Assembly (NCBI GenBank): GCA_002812745.2
Contig: NCSJ02000485.1
Location: 1-23,965 of the forward strand
Reading direction: 5' to 3'
Origin: Scytalidium lignicola
Taxonomy: Eukaryota; Ascomycota; Leotiomycetes
DNA: 23,965 bases
The notes under the pieces: generated by a model
Database searches by the model: none
Seen by the model: only the letters and a program-made list of their open reading frames with translations
Told to the model about the DNA's origin: nothing
Part shown: one piece after another, positions 1 through 10,240 of the stretch
Layout of the letters: the number at the start of each line of letters is the position of its first letter
How positions within the stretch are numbered: position 1 is the first letter of the stretch
Translations under genes and position numbers: made by a program

Positions 1-226
1 CGCGAACCAAACTACAGCAGGCGGCTGGCTGGCGACAAAGCAGCGTGCCAACTATTAGTGGGTTGTACGGAAGCTCAAGGTACCAGCGGCTTGCGCATTT
101 ACAATCCCGCTCATTGAACTTGTCAACACTTTACCCATATCTTTTGACTTTACAACTACACCGGTATCAGAAATATTACAAGGACCTGAACTCGACACTG
201 GGACATACCCGCCTAATACCCTCGCG

Positions 227-1469
227 ATGAATGTTGATACGATCCCAGATTTTCTGGCAGAGCAACGAGACGAAGCACCTGGAGAGCTACAGCATCTCTT
301 CATAGACTTCGAGGATCTTTGGGAACGGAAGCTATGGCACCAGTTGACAGATCGACTCATAGAATTCTTCAATCAGAAGGAGAGCGCTCCTCAGCGGTTG
401 CCATTCTACAAGACATTCATCCTGACGTTCGCTGATAAAATCAACCAACTGAAACTTGTTACCTTGGCCTTGAGCGCCGCCCACCAGTGTAGAGGTAACG
501 TTAGGTGACCCAGGTTTATTTGAACTTTATTAACGATTTTCTAGATAGTGAAGAGCGACTTTCATTCCTGTCTAGCGTTCAAAACAAAGTCAACAACCCG
601 AATTCACAAGATGCTTATGTCTACGCCACTGTGGCCGTAGCTAGGGTAAGGCTAGAATTGGAGGATCTAGAAGGAGCTAGGAAGGCTTTGGATGAGGCCG
701 AGAGGATCCTGGATAGCTTTGACTCTGTGGAGAATATAGTACATGCAGCCTTCTACAAGGTCAACTCATTGTACTACCAGGTTTGTTACCTTAGTTGCGC
801 TTCCGATTGCAGAACTGACTCCATTACAAGGCTAAGACTGATTTTGCATCATATTACCGAAACGCACTCCTCTATCTGGCCTGTATCGATTTAGATGAGT
901 TGTCACCTGCCGAGCGGAGGGGTCGAGCATATGATCTCAGCCTTGCGGCGCTTGTTTCTGATACTATCTACAACTTCGGTGAACTTTTACTTCATCCTAT
1001 TTTAGACTCTCTTCAGAAACAGGATACATGGCTCAGAGACCTTCTGTTCGCTTTCAACCGAGGTGATTTAGCAGCATATGATGTCCTGGCTGGCCATATT
1101 TCCGCCCACCCTCTTCTTTCAGAGCATGAAGATGGTTTGAGACAAAAAATATATCTTGCTGCTCTGACGGAGACGGTTTTCCGGCGACCTCCACACGATC
1201 GCACAATGTCATTTCAAACTATTGCCGAGCAAACAAGAGTCAGGCCGGATGAAATTGAGCATTTGATTATGAAAGCCTTAAGTTTAGGTCTATTAAGGGG
1301 AAGCATCGATCAGGTGGATGAAATCGCACGAATCAACTGGGTGCAACCAAAGGTGCTTGATATGAAACAAATTGATAATATGCGGTTAAGGTTGCAAGAA
1401 TGGGATTCGAGTGTGAACTCACTTGGTAACTGGATTGAGTCAAAGGGACAGGATGTTTGGGCGGCATGA
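227..1469 (+). CDS. RPN9: 26S proteasome regulatory subunit Rpn9 (PSMD13), three exons
   Basis: Exons 227-494, 545-780 and 837-1469 join to 378 codons, close to the usual 376-393 residues of Rpn9/PSMD13. Rpn9 is a PCI-domain subunit of the proteasome lid and is needed for lid assembly; it has no catalytic site. The N-terminal two thirds are helical repeats, with recognisable blocks such as FYKTFILTFADKINQL and YVYATVAVARVRLELEDLEG. The PCI winged helix lies in roughly residues 180-345, including MSFQTIAEQTRVRPDEIEHL and the run ending RINWVQPKVLD. Both introns (50 and 56 bp) have GT..AG ends; the second has an ACTGAC branch site and restores the block DFASYYRNALLYLACIDLDE across the junction. 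The start is the first ATG in this frame that begins the conserved N-terminus. It converges on GAA1 with about 146 bp between stop codons. Function is recognised from family similarity only. Confidence 0.93.
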
Positions 1470-1615
1470 TAGGGCATGGCATGGCGTATGGTCTTGCGAC
1501 TCATGGCATCGGAATGCGCTATAAATATTCTATATCATGGGAAGGCATATAATTTATTTATATTGTGTCTGATGCCTGTTCCACCGAGAAAAAGTGTCTT
1601 CTATATAAGTGTGCT

Positions 1616-3701
1616 CTATGATAGTCTTTTACCGTTCGTAGAATTGTTTGATTCAACAGTTGTATTTCGTGGCTGCCCATAAACAGATATTGCGCCTACT
1701 AGCCATGCTGGCCACCAAACACACCATATCACAAGTTGAGTAGTCATTCCCCAAACATTCCACCCAAATGCAGCTTCCTTTAATACTTGACCAATATCAA
1801 GTTTCCAGAAGAACACAGCACCGATTAGCACTGTGGGAGGCGCAATGAAACTGATGAGAAACGCAAAAATACCAGCTAGGGATTTTTTTGGCTGTGGCTG
1901 AACATATGTCAGGGGTGCTGCAAGAATGCCAATAAGGAAGGCTAAAGAGAAGTTTAGTGTAGCCAACGTTGACAGGACCATGCCAAGAAGAAGCAAAGAA
2001 AACGCTTTTATCAGCTGGTATTGTTGAGTAGTTGGTTGAAAGTATTTGACGAGGATAGTGGATACTAGCAAGGGGAGAACATTGCTTGCGATGGCGAATG
2101 CCCAAAATGCGCCAGGTAATATCTGTTATGTTAGCATAAATTACTACTCAGTCCAGATTTCTCTACTTACCGTAGCTGGAAGATGGTTGAAAATGTATAA
2201 AGGCACTACTCCAAAGAGATGGCATCCAGCAACGATCGCTAGAGGTACGAAAAGTTCTCTTTCTCTCATGGAAAGATCTTCAGATATAGCTGTTTTGATA
2301 TCTGCATCTTGTACAACTGACCCCGCAGGTTTCTTCCTCGTAGAATCTGTTTCCGCAGTGGCTTCTGAACCTATGTCATCTAGAGAGCCACTTCTGATCC
2401 AAAGGAAAATAGCCATGATGGTGAAATTAACTGCAATAAGCATGGCACTCGGGAGGTAAGTCCCAATACTGACGAAACGCCCAGCATGCATCAGTAAGTA
2501 GAAGAAGAAGCTCTGATGAAGGTGTTCTAGCAGATTGTTCAGACTCCGGAAGGTGCTTTCAATAACTCTGCCCATAGCCATCTCATCCTGCCAGCCTTGG
2601 CCGAAAGGTTGCAATGTAATAGCGTCAACGTGATATGGAATAAAGCTGCTATGTGGACCTGCAGCGTGCCCTATGCCTTGGCTAAGCATACCGCGAAGCA
2701 TAGTTTGTAATCGGTCCTTATAAGTATCCTGTGGGTTCCACATCTGTTGCAAGCTGACAGGAATTCCCATCTGACCACTTGCTATGGAAACAACTGTGTT
2801 CAGAAGATCTAAGTTGGGAAGCTGACCATTGACACCGTCATAGACTATGTGTATTGATTCAAATCGATGATCAAAGGGGTAGTCAATGACTACTACTCCT
2901 TGCAAAGCTCCGCTTTTCAGGGGCAATGCTTCAACGGCTGGAGACATGTGTGTATCGTGATATGCATCTACCCAGGCTTGAGGACCAGCCTTACTGTCGG
3001 CAGTAATTAGGAAAATGATGTCTTTTGACCAAAGAGACCATCCTATCTCACAGTCAGTTTTTTATTTCCAGATACACAAGGTTGATGGAGCTATTACGCT
3101 TGAAATACCTAGCAAGAGTGATCACTAGAGCAACTCCGCTCTGATTGAGAACACCATCCATATTCCTCCATGATCCCACAAGGACAATTGCCTCCGTAGC
3201 ATCTCCTCGCGGGGCATGAAGGATAGCGTATATGTTCTCCCCAGTATAAATTTCTCCCGCAGACCTGTATTCATATTTCTGTCGAGCGGTTTTGAGGCCA
3301 GCATTCTTAAAGAACTCCTCCAGTTTGTCATTGACCCTAATTTACCATGATTAGAGCCCAATTCTTTATTCGTATATCCATGTACATACTCTATATTGTC
3401 CTTGTCTTCTAAAGCTACCACCTCATGCTTAAAGGCCCGGAATATATTCTGGTCGCTGCCAGCAAAATACGTATGGACCTGGCCAGGAAGAAGGGCATTC
3501 TCTGATATGTACGTCTTCCGAGAATAGTCATTCAATGGTAGAAGTAGTAGCCACGTAACGCCTACGACTATGCATAGAAACGACAAGTACGGAGGTAATT
3601 TGAGAATTCGAGGATCACGCCGCAGAAGCAGCCCTGTAGCTTTTATTCCGATTAGTTAAATGGATGGTTTGAACTACAAAAGACGTACTTAGAGTTGCCA
3701 T
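1616..3701 (-). CDS. GAA1: GPI transamidase subunit Gaa1 (GPAA1), five exons
   Basis: Exons on the minus strand are 3701-3689, 3639-3390, 3336-3098, 3042-2171 and 2122-1616, giving 626 residues, against 614-621 in yeast and human. Gaa1 is part of the ER-membrane complex that moves preassembled GPI anchors onto proteins. Visible landmarks: the start MATLTTGLLLRRDPRIL, a first membrane span near residues 18-36 (FLCIVVGVTWLLLLPL), the lumenal block GENIYAILHAPRGDATEAIV, then WSLWSKDIIFLITADSKAGP and AWVDAYHD, and several membrane spans in the last third. The four introns are 48-55 bp. The one at 3337-3389 starts GTATGT, has a CTCTAAT branch site and ends TTAG; removing it gives KDNIEVNDKLEEFF, so what first looks like a frameshift is an intron. 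The first coding exon is only 13 nt. Lies 395 bp upstream of RBD2 on the same strand. Confidence 0.92.
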
Positions 3702-4096
3702 AACAGATTTCAAGTCAGTTGTTGCGTCGGCAAGCGGCGCAACATTGTTAACGTAACGTAATGTAGCCTTGCGAGTGATCACCGGTAATAAAGTTGCGCG
3801 TGCCAAAGTCGCGAAAGTTCTCCACGTGAAGCACGATAATGTCGGCCACCGTTCTTCACGCTGAATTCTTAAATATAGTGTTCGTAAGATACGTATAGAT
3901 TATTCTACTTTCAAATACTATAAACAATGGTTTCCCGTTTGATCAATTCATATTCTACATTACTCTATTACCACATTATGATTCCAACCCCGCCCGATTG
4001 ATTGATTGATTGATGAACCTCAACTCCCAATAATGCATAGCCGCTCATTTACAAGTTACCATACAAAACACATATAGCACATAAATTATCATCTAC
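3702..4096. other. Intergenic spacer between GAA1 and RBD2
   Basis: No coding region is seen in these 395 bp. The stretch is AT-rich and must hold the GAA1 promoter and 5' leader and the RBD2 3' end. It contains a short GATT microsatellite (listed separately). Confidence 0.6.
3996..4011. repeat. (GATT)4 microsatellite
   Basis: Four perfect GATT units followed by GATG, in the spacer downstream of RBD2. A simple tetranucleotide repeat with no apparent function. Confidence 0.85.
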
Positions 4097-5175
4097 TCAG
4101 GGCCCTAGTCGGTGTCCAAGAGCAACACCACTTTCTGGTGTACCACCAATGACGCCATTGACCATGGGAAGCACACCGTACCGACCATAAGTTTTCTGGT
4201 CGACAGACACGTAGTGAGGAAGTCTGCCAAGCAAGTTCATCTTGCCTTCTATCCAGCGAAGGATCTTTTCTGGCGGTGCTAGGAATCTCAGATAGCCAAA
4301 CCCCCCTGAATGAGATTTATGTCAGTATACGGCTAGTCAAGAAATGATGAACATTAACCTACATCCATACCCAACAACAAGCCCACAGGTGTGTCCGAGA
4401 AAGCTCGTGTTGGGGACGAGAAATGAAACAAATAATACAGTAATAAGAGGAGTGGTCCAGGTAGGAATCCGAACTGTGCCGAGACTGAAAGTCGGGTTAG
4501 ACCGATATGTCTTCACACCTTCAATTGCTAATAAGATGAAAACCCAGATACTATATGTATATTAGCAACTATAGGCTAAAGCTCTGTCTTTCAACAATAT
4601 TCATTACCTGGCGCCGAGTATCGTGGTATTCATTCGCAACAGATCTCTTTCTAGAAAGGTATATAACAGAGCTGGAATTGTCGATAACGCTATTTATAAT
4701 ATGAATTAGTGTGCGTGTTCAAGACAACTCGCCAGTATCCAAGATTCCGAAGGATACATACGTCCAAAGAACAGAAGCAAGGAAGTCAATGTTCCATATT
4801 CAGCCTCAAATCTCTCCATTAACGGGGTCAACGCAATTAGGTTGATAAAAGTATGAAAGAATCCAGCATGAATGAGAGGGAAAGTATTCGTCCGGTATAC
4901 TATGCAGACGAAGAAATTGATGTTAACAATCATAGCTCCAGCAAAATTCCATATAGCACAGAAAAGATAAGTATGAAAAGGGACTATTACTAACAGGTAC
5001 TGAACCCAATTTCCTTCGGTATTAAAGCACCCCATTGCTCTACATCCCACACAGACTGTATACTTGCAATCCAGAAGAGAATAATGATGAGAATAACGGC
5101 GCGTGTGAAGAGTGGTAGTCGGAACATGTACGATCGGAATCGTGTAGCGCTGAACTGGGGGAGAGAAGGAGGCAT
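4097..5175 (-). CDS. RBD2: Rhomboid-family intramembrane serine protease, Rbd2 type, five exons
   Basis: Minus-strand exons 5175-4995, 4899-4762, 4689-4608, 4550-4363 and 4305-4097 give 265 residues. Rbd2 is a polytopic rhomboid protease of the Golgi; in fission yeast and Aspergillus it cleaves the SREBP-type sterol/hypoxia regulator. The catalytic serine is in GASIWVF (about S134; the codon is split by an intron) and the histidine is in LGHTCGL (about H187). This matches the recalled S130/H182 pair of S. pombe Rbd2. Other landmarks are NTFPLIHAGFFHTFINLIAL, PLMERFEAEYGTLTSLLLFF and the conserved C-terminal stretch PPEKILRWIEGKMNLLGRLP, ending GHRLGP. Introns are 95, 72, 57 and 57 bp. The first uses a GTTAGT donor, giving the join GFSTLYRTNTFPL; a donor 5 nt upstream (GTACCT) would also stay open and changes one residue or so, so that exact junction is less certain than the rest. 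Confidence 0.9.
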
Positions 5176-5880
5176 TTTGGCAAGAGTTTGTAACGCGAGC
5201 ACCCGGAGCCTCCTTTTTCCTGTCTTTGGTGGGAATGCGCAATATAGCAACTTAAGAAAAAGATCTTATAAGGTTGTCTGCAGCTGATTGAAATACCCTT
5301 TGTGCTAGGAGCATTTCTGTCCCCGTTATGGCGGGTGCGTGCTGTCAAGTGGAAATCTTAACTTTCCAAAGAATGTAAGATTCTCTCGAACGTGACAGGG
5401 ACATCCTCCGCCAACACGCTACAGTAGGCCCCAGAATCTCGCATGTAGATCTTTCGCTTAATTACTATCCGAAAGGTACGAAGGTACGGAATACTTTGTA
5501 CAGAGTAGCAGCCACAGTAAAATTTGTATGGTGAAAGGAAATATACGTCAATAAAAAGGGCATTGAAATGTTCAATTTCAAATAAGGACGGTCTAGTTTG
5601 ACCTGATTAAAACTAGGATCTCATCCGTGAAGTTCACGATAGTATCTTATAGTAGCAGCCTCCTAAAACTCTTCCCAGATGAATTAGGGAAAACATCACG
5701 CGCGCACAGTAATTTAGAATAGCACACTAGAAGGCACTGAACGAAGAAACAGTTTATCAACGACGGAGGATATACAACAGATACAGTTCGTAAGCTTAAA
5801 GGCCCAGTGGATATTACAGATCGGGACCCACCGCCTTCTCCCAACACCTTCCCTCACTCCATTTCCTTCCTTCACCCCCT
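5176..5880. other. Intergenic region upstream of RBD2 and downstream of ACO1
   Basis: About 700 bp without a supported gene. The right part is the ACO1 3' UTR and the left part is the RBD2 promoter. It contains the paired GGTACG element at 5472-5488. Short open frames here show no recognisable protein. Confidence 0.6.
5472..5488. repeat. Short dispersed repeat AAAGGTACGAAGGTACG
   Basis: A 17-base element with two GGTACG units. It recurs at 13811-13827 with one mismatch (AAAGGTACGGAGGTACG). Both copies are intergenic. The function is unknown. Confidence 0.6.
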
Positions 5881-8373
5881 TTACGCCGATGCCGCTTTAT
5901 GCGCTTGTGCCATAGTGTTCAAAGCACTACCGTTCTTGAACCATTCGATTTGGGGTTGGTTGTAAGTGTGAGAAAGCTTAACCTCAAAGGACTCTCCATT
6001 CTTAGGGTGAACCCTCATTGTCATTGGCTTGCCAACGGCGAGTTCTGTACATAGCAAATCAACCTAAATGCGTGGTTAGCCTATCTTATCGAAATTCGGG
6101 TCTAGCAAGGATTAATTTACCTTGTCTTCTGGCTTGATCTTGTCGTAATCTTCTGGGTTAGTGAAAGTAAGAGGAAGCATACCCTGCTTCTTCAGGTTGG
6201 TCTCATGGATACGAGCAAAGCTTCGTGTGATGATAGCAAGGCCACCAAGATGTCTTGGCTCGAGTGCAGCGTGCTCTCTCGAGCTACCCTCACCGTAGTT
6301 CCAGTCTCCAATAACAACCCACGGGATACCCTTCTTCTTATAATCTCTGGCAGTAGCAGGGACAGCGTCATATTCACCAGTGGTAAAGTTCTTGACCTTG
6401 TTTGCCTCGCCGTTTTCAGCATTGATAGCACCGATCAGCATGTTATTCGAAATGTTATCCAAGTGACCACGGTACTTGAGCCAAGGGCCAGCCATTGAGA
6501 TGTGATCAGTGGTAGTCTTTCCTTGTGCCTTAATGAGAATTGGGATGTCAATAGCATCCTTGCCATCCCATGGCTTGAAGGGCTCGAGAAGCTGTAAGCG
6601 ATCACTGGTTGGTGAGACGGCAACTTGGACAGTATCACGGGAAGCAGGAGGAGCCTGGTAGGTGTTTTCTCCAGGGTCGTATCCCCGTGCAGGAAGAGCT
6701 TCCCCAACTGGCTCAGCCAAAAGGAATTCATTTCCATCTTTGTCCTTAAGCTTATCAGTGAGAGGGTTGAAGTTGAGGGTTCCAGCAATGGTCATGGCGA
6801 CGACTAGATCTGGGGAGGTGACGAAAGCGTGTGTTGCGGTGTTGGCATCATTACGTCCGGTGAAGTTACGGTTGTAAGACGAGACGATGGAGTTAGCCTC
6901 TCCCTTCTTGACATCCCGACGATCCCATTGACCAATGCAGGGACCGCAAGCGTTGGCAAGGACCAGCCCACCAAATTCCTCAAAAGTACTCAATTGGCCA
7001 TCACGGTCAATCGTGGCACGGACCTGCTCAGAGCCGGGAGTCACGGTGAACAAGGCCTTGGCCTTAATACCGTGATTGAGGGCATCACGAGCAATAGAAG
7101 CCGCACGAGTCATATCTTCGTAAGAGGAATTCGTGCAGGAGCCAATGAGGCCGACCTTCAGCTCCTCAGGCCAGCCATTCGCCTTGACGGCCTCCTTGAA
7201 CTTGGAGATGGGAGTGGCAAGATCCGGGGTGAATGGACCGTTGATGTGTGGCTCAAGCTCGGAGAGGTTAATCTCAACAAGCTGGTCATACTCGGCTCCC
7301 TCATCCTCTCGCAGCTCCTTGGCGTAGGTACGAGCAAAATCACCGATCTCCGAGCGCTTGGTAGATGCGAGATAGTCGTACATGCGGTCATTGAAGGGGA
7401 AGACAGATGTTGTGGCACCAATCTCAGCACCCATGTTGCAAATAGTACCCATACCAGTTGCAGAGATACTCTCCGTACCTGGGCCATGATACTCAACGAT
7501 GGCACCAGTTCCACCCTTGACAGTGAGGATACCAGCGACCTTCAGGATAACATCTGCATGTCCATCAGTAAACTATAGTTGCACAACATTATTTGCACAT
7601 TCTGGGATTGGAAATGGGAAATTACCCTTTGGCGCGGTCCAGCCGGACAATTGGCCGGTAAGCTTAACACCGATAATCTTGGGTGCCTTCAACTCCCAGG
7701 GAAGGTTAGCCATGACATCCACAGCATCAGCTCCGCCAACACCGATAGCACACATGCCAAGACCACCAGCGTTTGGAGTGTGAGAATCAGTACCGATCAA
7801 AAGACCACCTGGGAAAGCATAGTTCTCGAGAAGAATCTGGTGAATGATACCAGAACCCGGCTTCCAGAAGCCAATGTTGTACTTTGCGCAGGAGGTAGAG
7901 AGGAAGTCGTAGACCTCCCTGTTGATGTCAACAGCTCGTGCCAGATCCTTAGCACCGCCTTGTTGTGCCTCAATCAAGTGGTCACAGTGCACAGTGGTGG
8001 GGTTGGCGACGGAGGGCATTCCAGCGGACATGAACTGTAGAATGGCCATCTGGGCAGTGGCATCCTGGCAGGCTACACGGTCTGGGCGGAGCTTGAGGTA
8101 GGAAACGCCACGCTCGATTTCCTGGCCGTGTGGGTCGTCGAGATGGGAGTAGAGAATCTTCTCAGCATAGGTCAGAGGGCGATTGAGTCTGCTGCGTACA
8201 ATGGCGAGGTTCTCAGACATCTTCTTGTAGTTGATGAAGTTGCCCTGTTCGTGGTTGTTCTGCCTGACTTTCTTATCGAGAGGCGAATCACTGACGGTGG
8301 CCATGCGGCGCACACCCAGCTGAGCGATTGCTCGCCGCTGGGCCACGCCCAGGAACTGTCGTGAAGCCAACAT
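5881..8373 (-). CDS. ACO1: Aconitate hydratase, mitochondrial, three exons
   Basis: Exons 8373-7626, 7553-6121 and 6063-5881 (minus strand) give 787 residues, near the 778 of yeast Aco1. The enzyme isomerises citrate to isocitrate in the TCA cycle through a [4Fe-4S] cluster. The cluster cysteines are visible in [12 protein letters not shown] (about C389) and [10 protein letters not shown] (about C452 and C455). Substrate-site blocks include [14 protein letters not shown] and [18 protein letters not shown]. The N-terminus [20 protein letters not shown] is basic and lacks acidic residues, as expected for a mitochondrial presequence. Introns are 72 and 57 bp; the first uses the CAG at 7556-7554, restoring [13 protein letters not shown]. 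Codon choice is strongly biased to C/G-ending codons compared with the neighbours, which fits high expression and also explains long antisense open frames. A CCAAT box lies 168 bp upstream of the ATG. Confidence 0.96.
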
Positions 8374-8421
8374 GGTAGAAGGTAATGACGGGGGAGTGGA
8401 GAGGTAGGAGAGGAAAGAATT

Positions 8422-8455
8422 GAAGAAGAGAAGAAGAAGAAGAAGAGAAGGAAGG
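8422..8455. repeat. GAA-rich simple repeat in the ACO1 5' leader
   Basis: Low-complexity purine tract on the plus strand, giving a pyrimidine tract just upstream of the ACO1 start codon on the coding strand. Probably part of the 5' UTR or core promoter. Confidence 0.7.
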
Positions 8456-8540
8456 TTTTGGGATTAGAGCCGAAACGAGAGAGCTTAAACTCGGAGCAGC
8501 ACCGTAACCGATAAGTTAACGCGGGAATTCGCGGCATGAG

Positions 8541-8547
8541 CCAATCA
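8541..8547. promoter_or_regulatory. CCAAT box (CCAATCA) upstream of ACO1
   Basis: CCAATCA begins 168 bp upstream of the ACO1 ATG. The CCAAT-binding complex (with HapX under iron starvation) is known to control aconitase genes in Aspergillus, so this placement makes sense. The site is seen; binding is inferred. Confidence 0.4.
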
Positions 8548-9176
8548 GTGGGTGGTGAATTCACAGCCGCGATCGCTCATAGGCTGCCGAGGAAGACGTG
8601 ATGATATCACAGTCCGGGCAGAAGCGCAAAAGACAGCAAAGAAAAACAGAGCAGAACAAGCCAAGTGAGCAGCTCTGACGCAGGTAGATTTCTTCCCATT
8701 TTTATCTCTCTTTTTAGTGTGTGAGAGAGAGTGTGTGTATATATATTGTTACAATATCTATCTATCAACATATCCCACGCGGAATCCAAACACTAGAGAG
8801 AAGAAGAACAATGGTGCCGAGGGGTTTTCGGAGGGCATGCATACAAAAAGTAATCGTTTGCTTCAAGTGCAGTTGTATGCCATTCTATCAACGAGTCGTC
8901 AACGGACTAGATCCGTTGCGTTGGCCTTAATTAACCGGTACAGTAATAATTTTGTCCCCGTCCCTCCCTCCCAGCCTGCTTCCTTCTTGCTTGTGATGGC
9001 CGGCTTCCGTCAGGCCGGTAGAGATTTGCCAGTTCAGTTTACCGAGGATGGCGTGGGTCTGGCGGACTGGGACGGCTTTGGGCTTGTGGGAGCCTGACAA
9101 CTGAGGCACTAAATTATTCGTTGGTACGTTTGTTGTTTTGCTCAATCGCTGTTGTCATCGTCGACGTGGCGTTTTT

Positions 9177-9183
9177 CCAATCA
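9177..9183. promoter_or_regulatory. Second CCAATCA box, about 300 bp upstream of BUD20
   Basis: The same heptamer as at 8541, on the same strand, in the same divergent promoter. It could serve BUD20 or be chance; a 7-mer is weak evidence. Confidence 0.25.
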
Positions 9184-9186
9184 GGG

Positions 9187-9223
9187 ACTAGTGCCGCTGC
9201 CGTAATCCCGCACTAGTACCGCT
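9187..9223. repeat. Imperfect direct repeat ACTAGTRCCGCT
   Basis: ACTAGTGCCGCT (9187-9198) and ACTAGTACCGCT (9212-9223) differ at one position and are 25 bp apart start to start. Possible paired factor site upstream of BUD20; no known factor is assigned. Confidence 0.5.
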
Positions 9224-9321
9224 TCTGGCGACCTCGGGGCCGGGGGTCTGGCAGACGGAAGAAAAATCCAAACAAAGACACACCGCACAGATTCCAGCCC
9301 ATGCCGTGGGGTTGATTTTTG

Positions 9322-9387
9322 TGACCTGCAGACCACGCAAGGTTTTCAATTGTGGGTCTCAATTTGATAAATTGACCTGCAGACCAC
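9322..9387. repeat. Perfect 15-bp direct repeat flanking a small inverted repeat
   Basis: TGACCTGCAGACCAC occurs at 9322-9336 and 9373-9387. Between the copies, and overlapping the second by two bases, is the perfect inverted repeat CAATTT-GAT-AAATTG (9360-9374). It lies 100-165 bp upstream of the BUD20 ATG. Confidence 0.7.
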
Positions 9388-9487
9388 ATCAAAAACACGC
9401 CAAACCTCGCTCGTCACCGACCTGCCATTGCCCATTATCAGATTGTTCTTCGTCCCGTAGCCAGCGGCCAACAGTCAACCGTCAACA

Positions 9488-10122
9488 ATGGGAATCCCGC
9501 AGAAGTCCACGAGGACCAAGACCAGGAGGCGCACCAGGTAAGTTTGCTACGGGTTGTCTACGACGTTGCATGGCCGAGCCTGCTCTTCTCCCTTCCCTCC
9601 CTTCCTTCCCCTTCACTACCCCAGCCCCCAAACTAGCCCCGTCAATCCCCAGCTCCTCGCACAAATGTCCAGCCATGGAAGGTGCTGATTCCTCTCAGAG
9701 ATCTGGATCAGATTGCGGCCGACCTGCGCTCCCCCAAGCATCTGGCCCAGCACAAGACCTCCAAGGCTGCTGAGGATCTCCCTGGCCTGGGTCAGTATTA
9801 CTGCATTGAGTGTGCAAAATGGTTTGAGTCGGAGCACAACCTCGTCACGCACCGCAAGGGCAGTACGCACAAGAGACAGTAAGCATAAGTCCTCCAGATG
9901 ATACAACATCAGGAAAATGCAGACCGAGGTCTAACCGCCCAGCCACACAGATTGAAGGCACTGAAGGACGAGCCGTACACACAGAAGGACGCGGAAGCAG
10001 CAATAGGACTACGCACGGATAATGGACCCAGACAAGCTGCCGGAGAGAGAAGCACAAGAGATGGAGGTGGAGATGGATGCGGCCTGAATCTTGCCATCGC
10101 TACTAGAGCTTACGCAGGTTGA
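9488..10122 (+). CDS. BUD20: C2H2 zinc-finger 60S export factor Bud20 (ZNF593 family), three exons
   Basis: Exons 9488-9537, 9699-9878 and 9951-10122 give 133 residues as written. Bud20 shuttles with pre-60S ribosomal particles and helps export them from the nucleus. The N-terminus is very basic (STRTKTRRRTRDLDQI), and the single JAZ/U1-type finger is CIECAKWFESEHNLVTHRKG followed by STH, i.e. C-x2-C-x12-H-x5-H. It is followed by the family block LKALKDEPYTQKDAEAAIG. Introns are 161 and 72 bp; the first splits an arginine codon and restores RTRDLDQI. The tail after LRTDNGP looks unlike the family: the next frame over reads to a stop at 10085-10087 and ends EMEVEMDAA, similar in character to the acidic EMD-containing tail of ZNF593. 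One extra base near 10025 would explain this, so the true end may be 10087 rather than 10122. Confidence 0.88.
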
Positions 10123-10240
10123 AGAGTTTATACTTTCGTGGTCATATTTCCAGGCCTATGCACTTGGGAGCCAGAATCCACGAAAGCAATCGAGTCCGGT
10201 TGCTAACAAAACAAAACAATTGGTTCGTGAAGGGGTATCA

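Larger units (their letters stand above)
8374..9487. promoter_or_regulatory. Shared divergent promoter region of ACO1 and BUD20
   Basis: About 1.1 kb between two divergent starts. The ACO1 side has a purine-rich plus strand (8422-8455, runs of GAA/GAAG), so the ACO1 leader is CT-rich, common for highly expressed fungal genes. Two CCAATCA boxes and several short direct repeats are listed separately. Open frames at 8717-9097 and 9306-9773 show no recognisable protein and I do not call them genes. Confidence 0.55.

Noticed and set aside
31..40. Possible proteasome-associated control element (PACE-like GGCGACAAAG) upstream of RPN9
   Set aside because: Two mismatches to the yeast consensus GGTGGCAAA, so too weak to call.
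3337..3389. Apparent frameshift in GAA1 between the HEVVALEDKDN block and the NDKLEEFF block
   Set aside because: A 53-bp intron with GTATGT donor, CTCTAAT branch site and TTAG acceptor explains it exactly and restores KDNIEVNDKLEE.
6829..7578. 249-codon open frame on the plus strand within ACO1
   Set aside because: Antisense to a highly conserved, codon-biased aconitase exon; no recognisable protein, as expected from biased third positions.
7579..8040. 153-codon plus-strand frame within ACO1
   Set aside because: Also an antisense shadow of the aconitase coding sequence.
8717..9097. 126-codon plus-strand frame in the ACO1/BUD20 promoter
   Set aside because: Low-complexity start and no domain or motif; lies in a divergent promoter.
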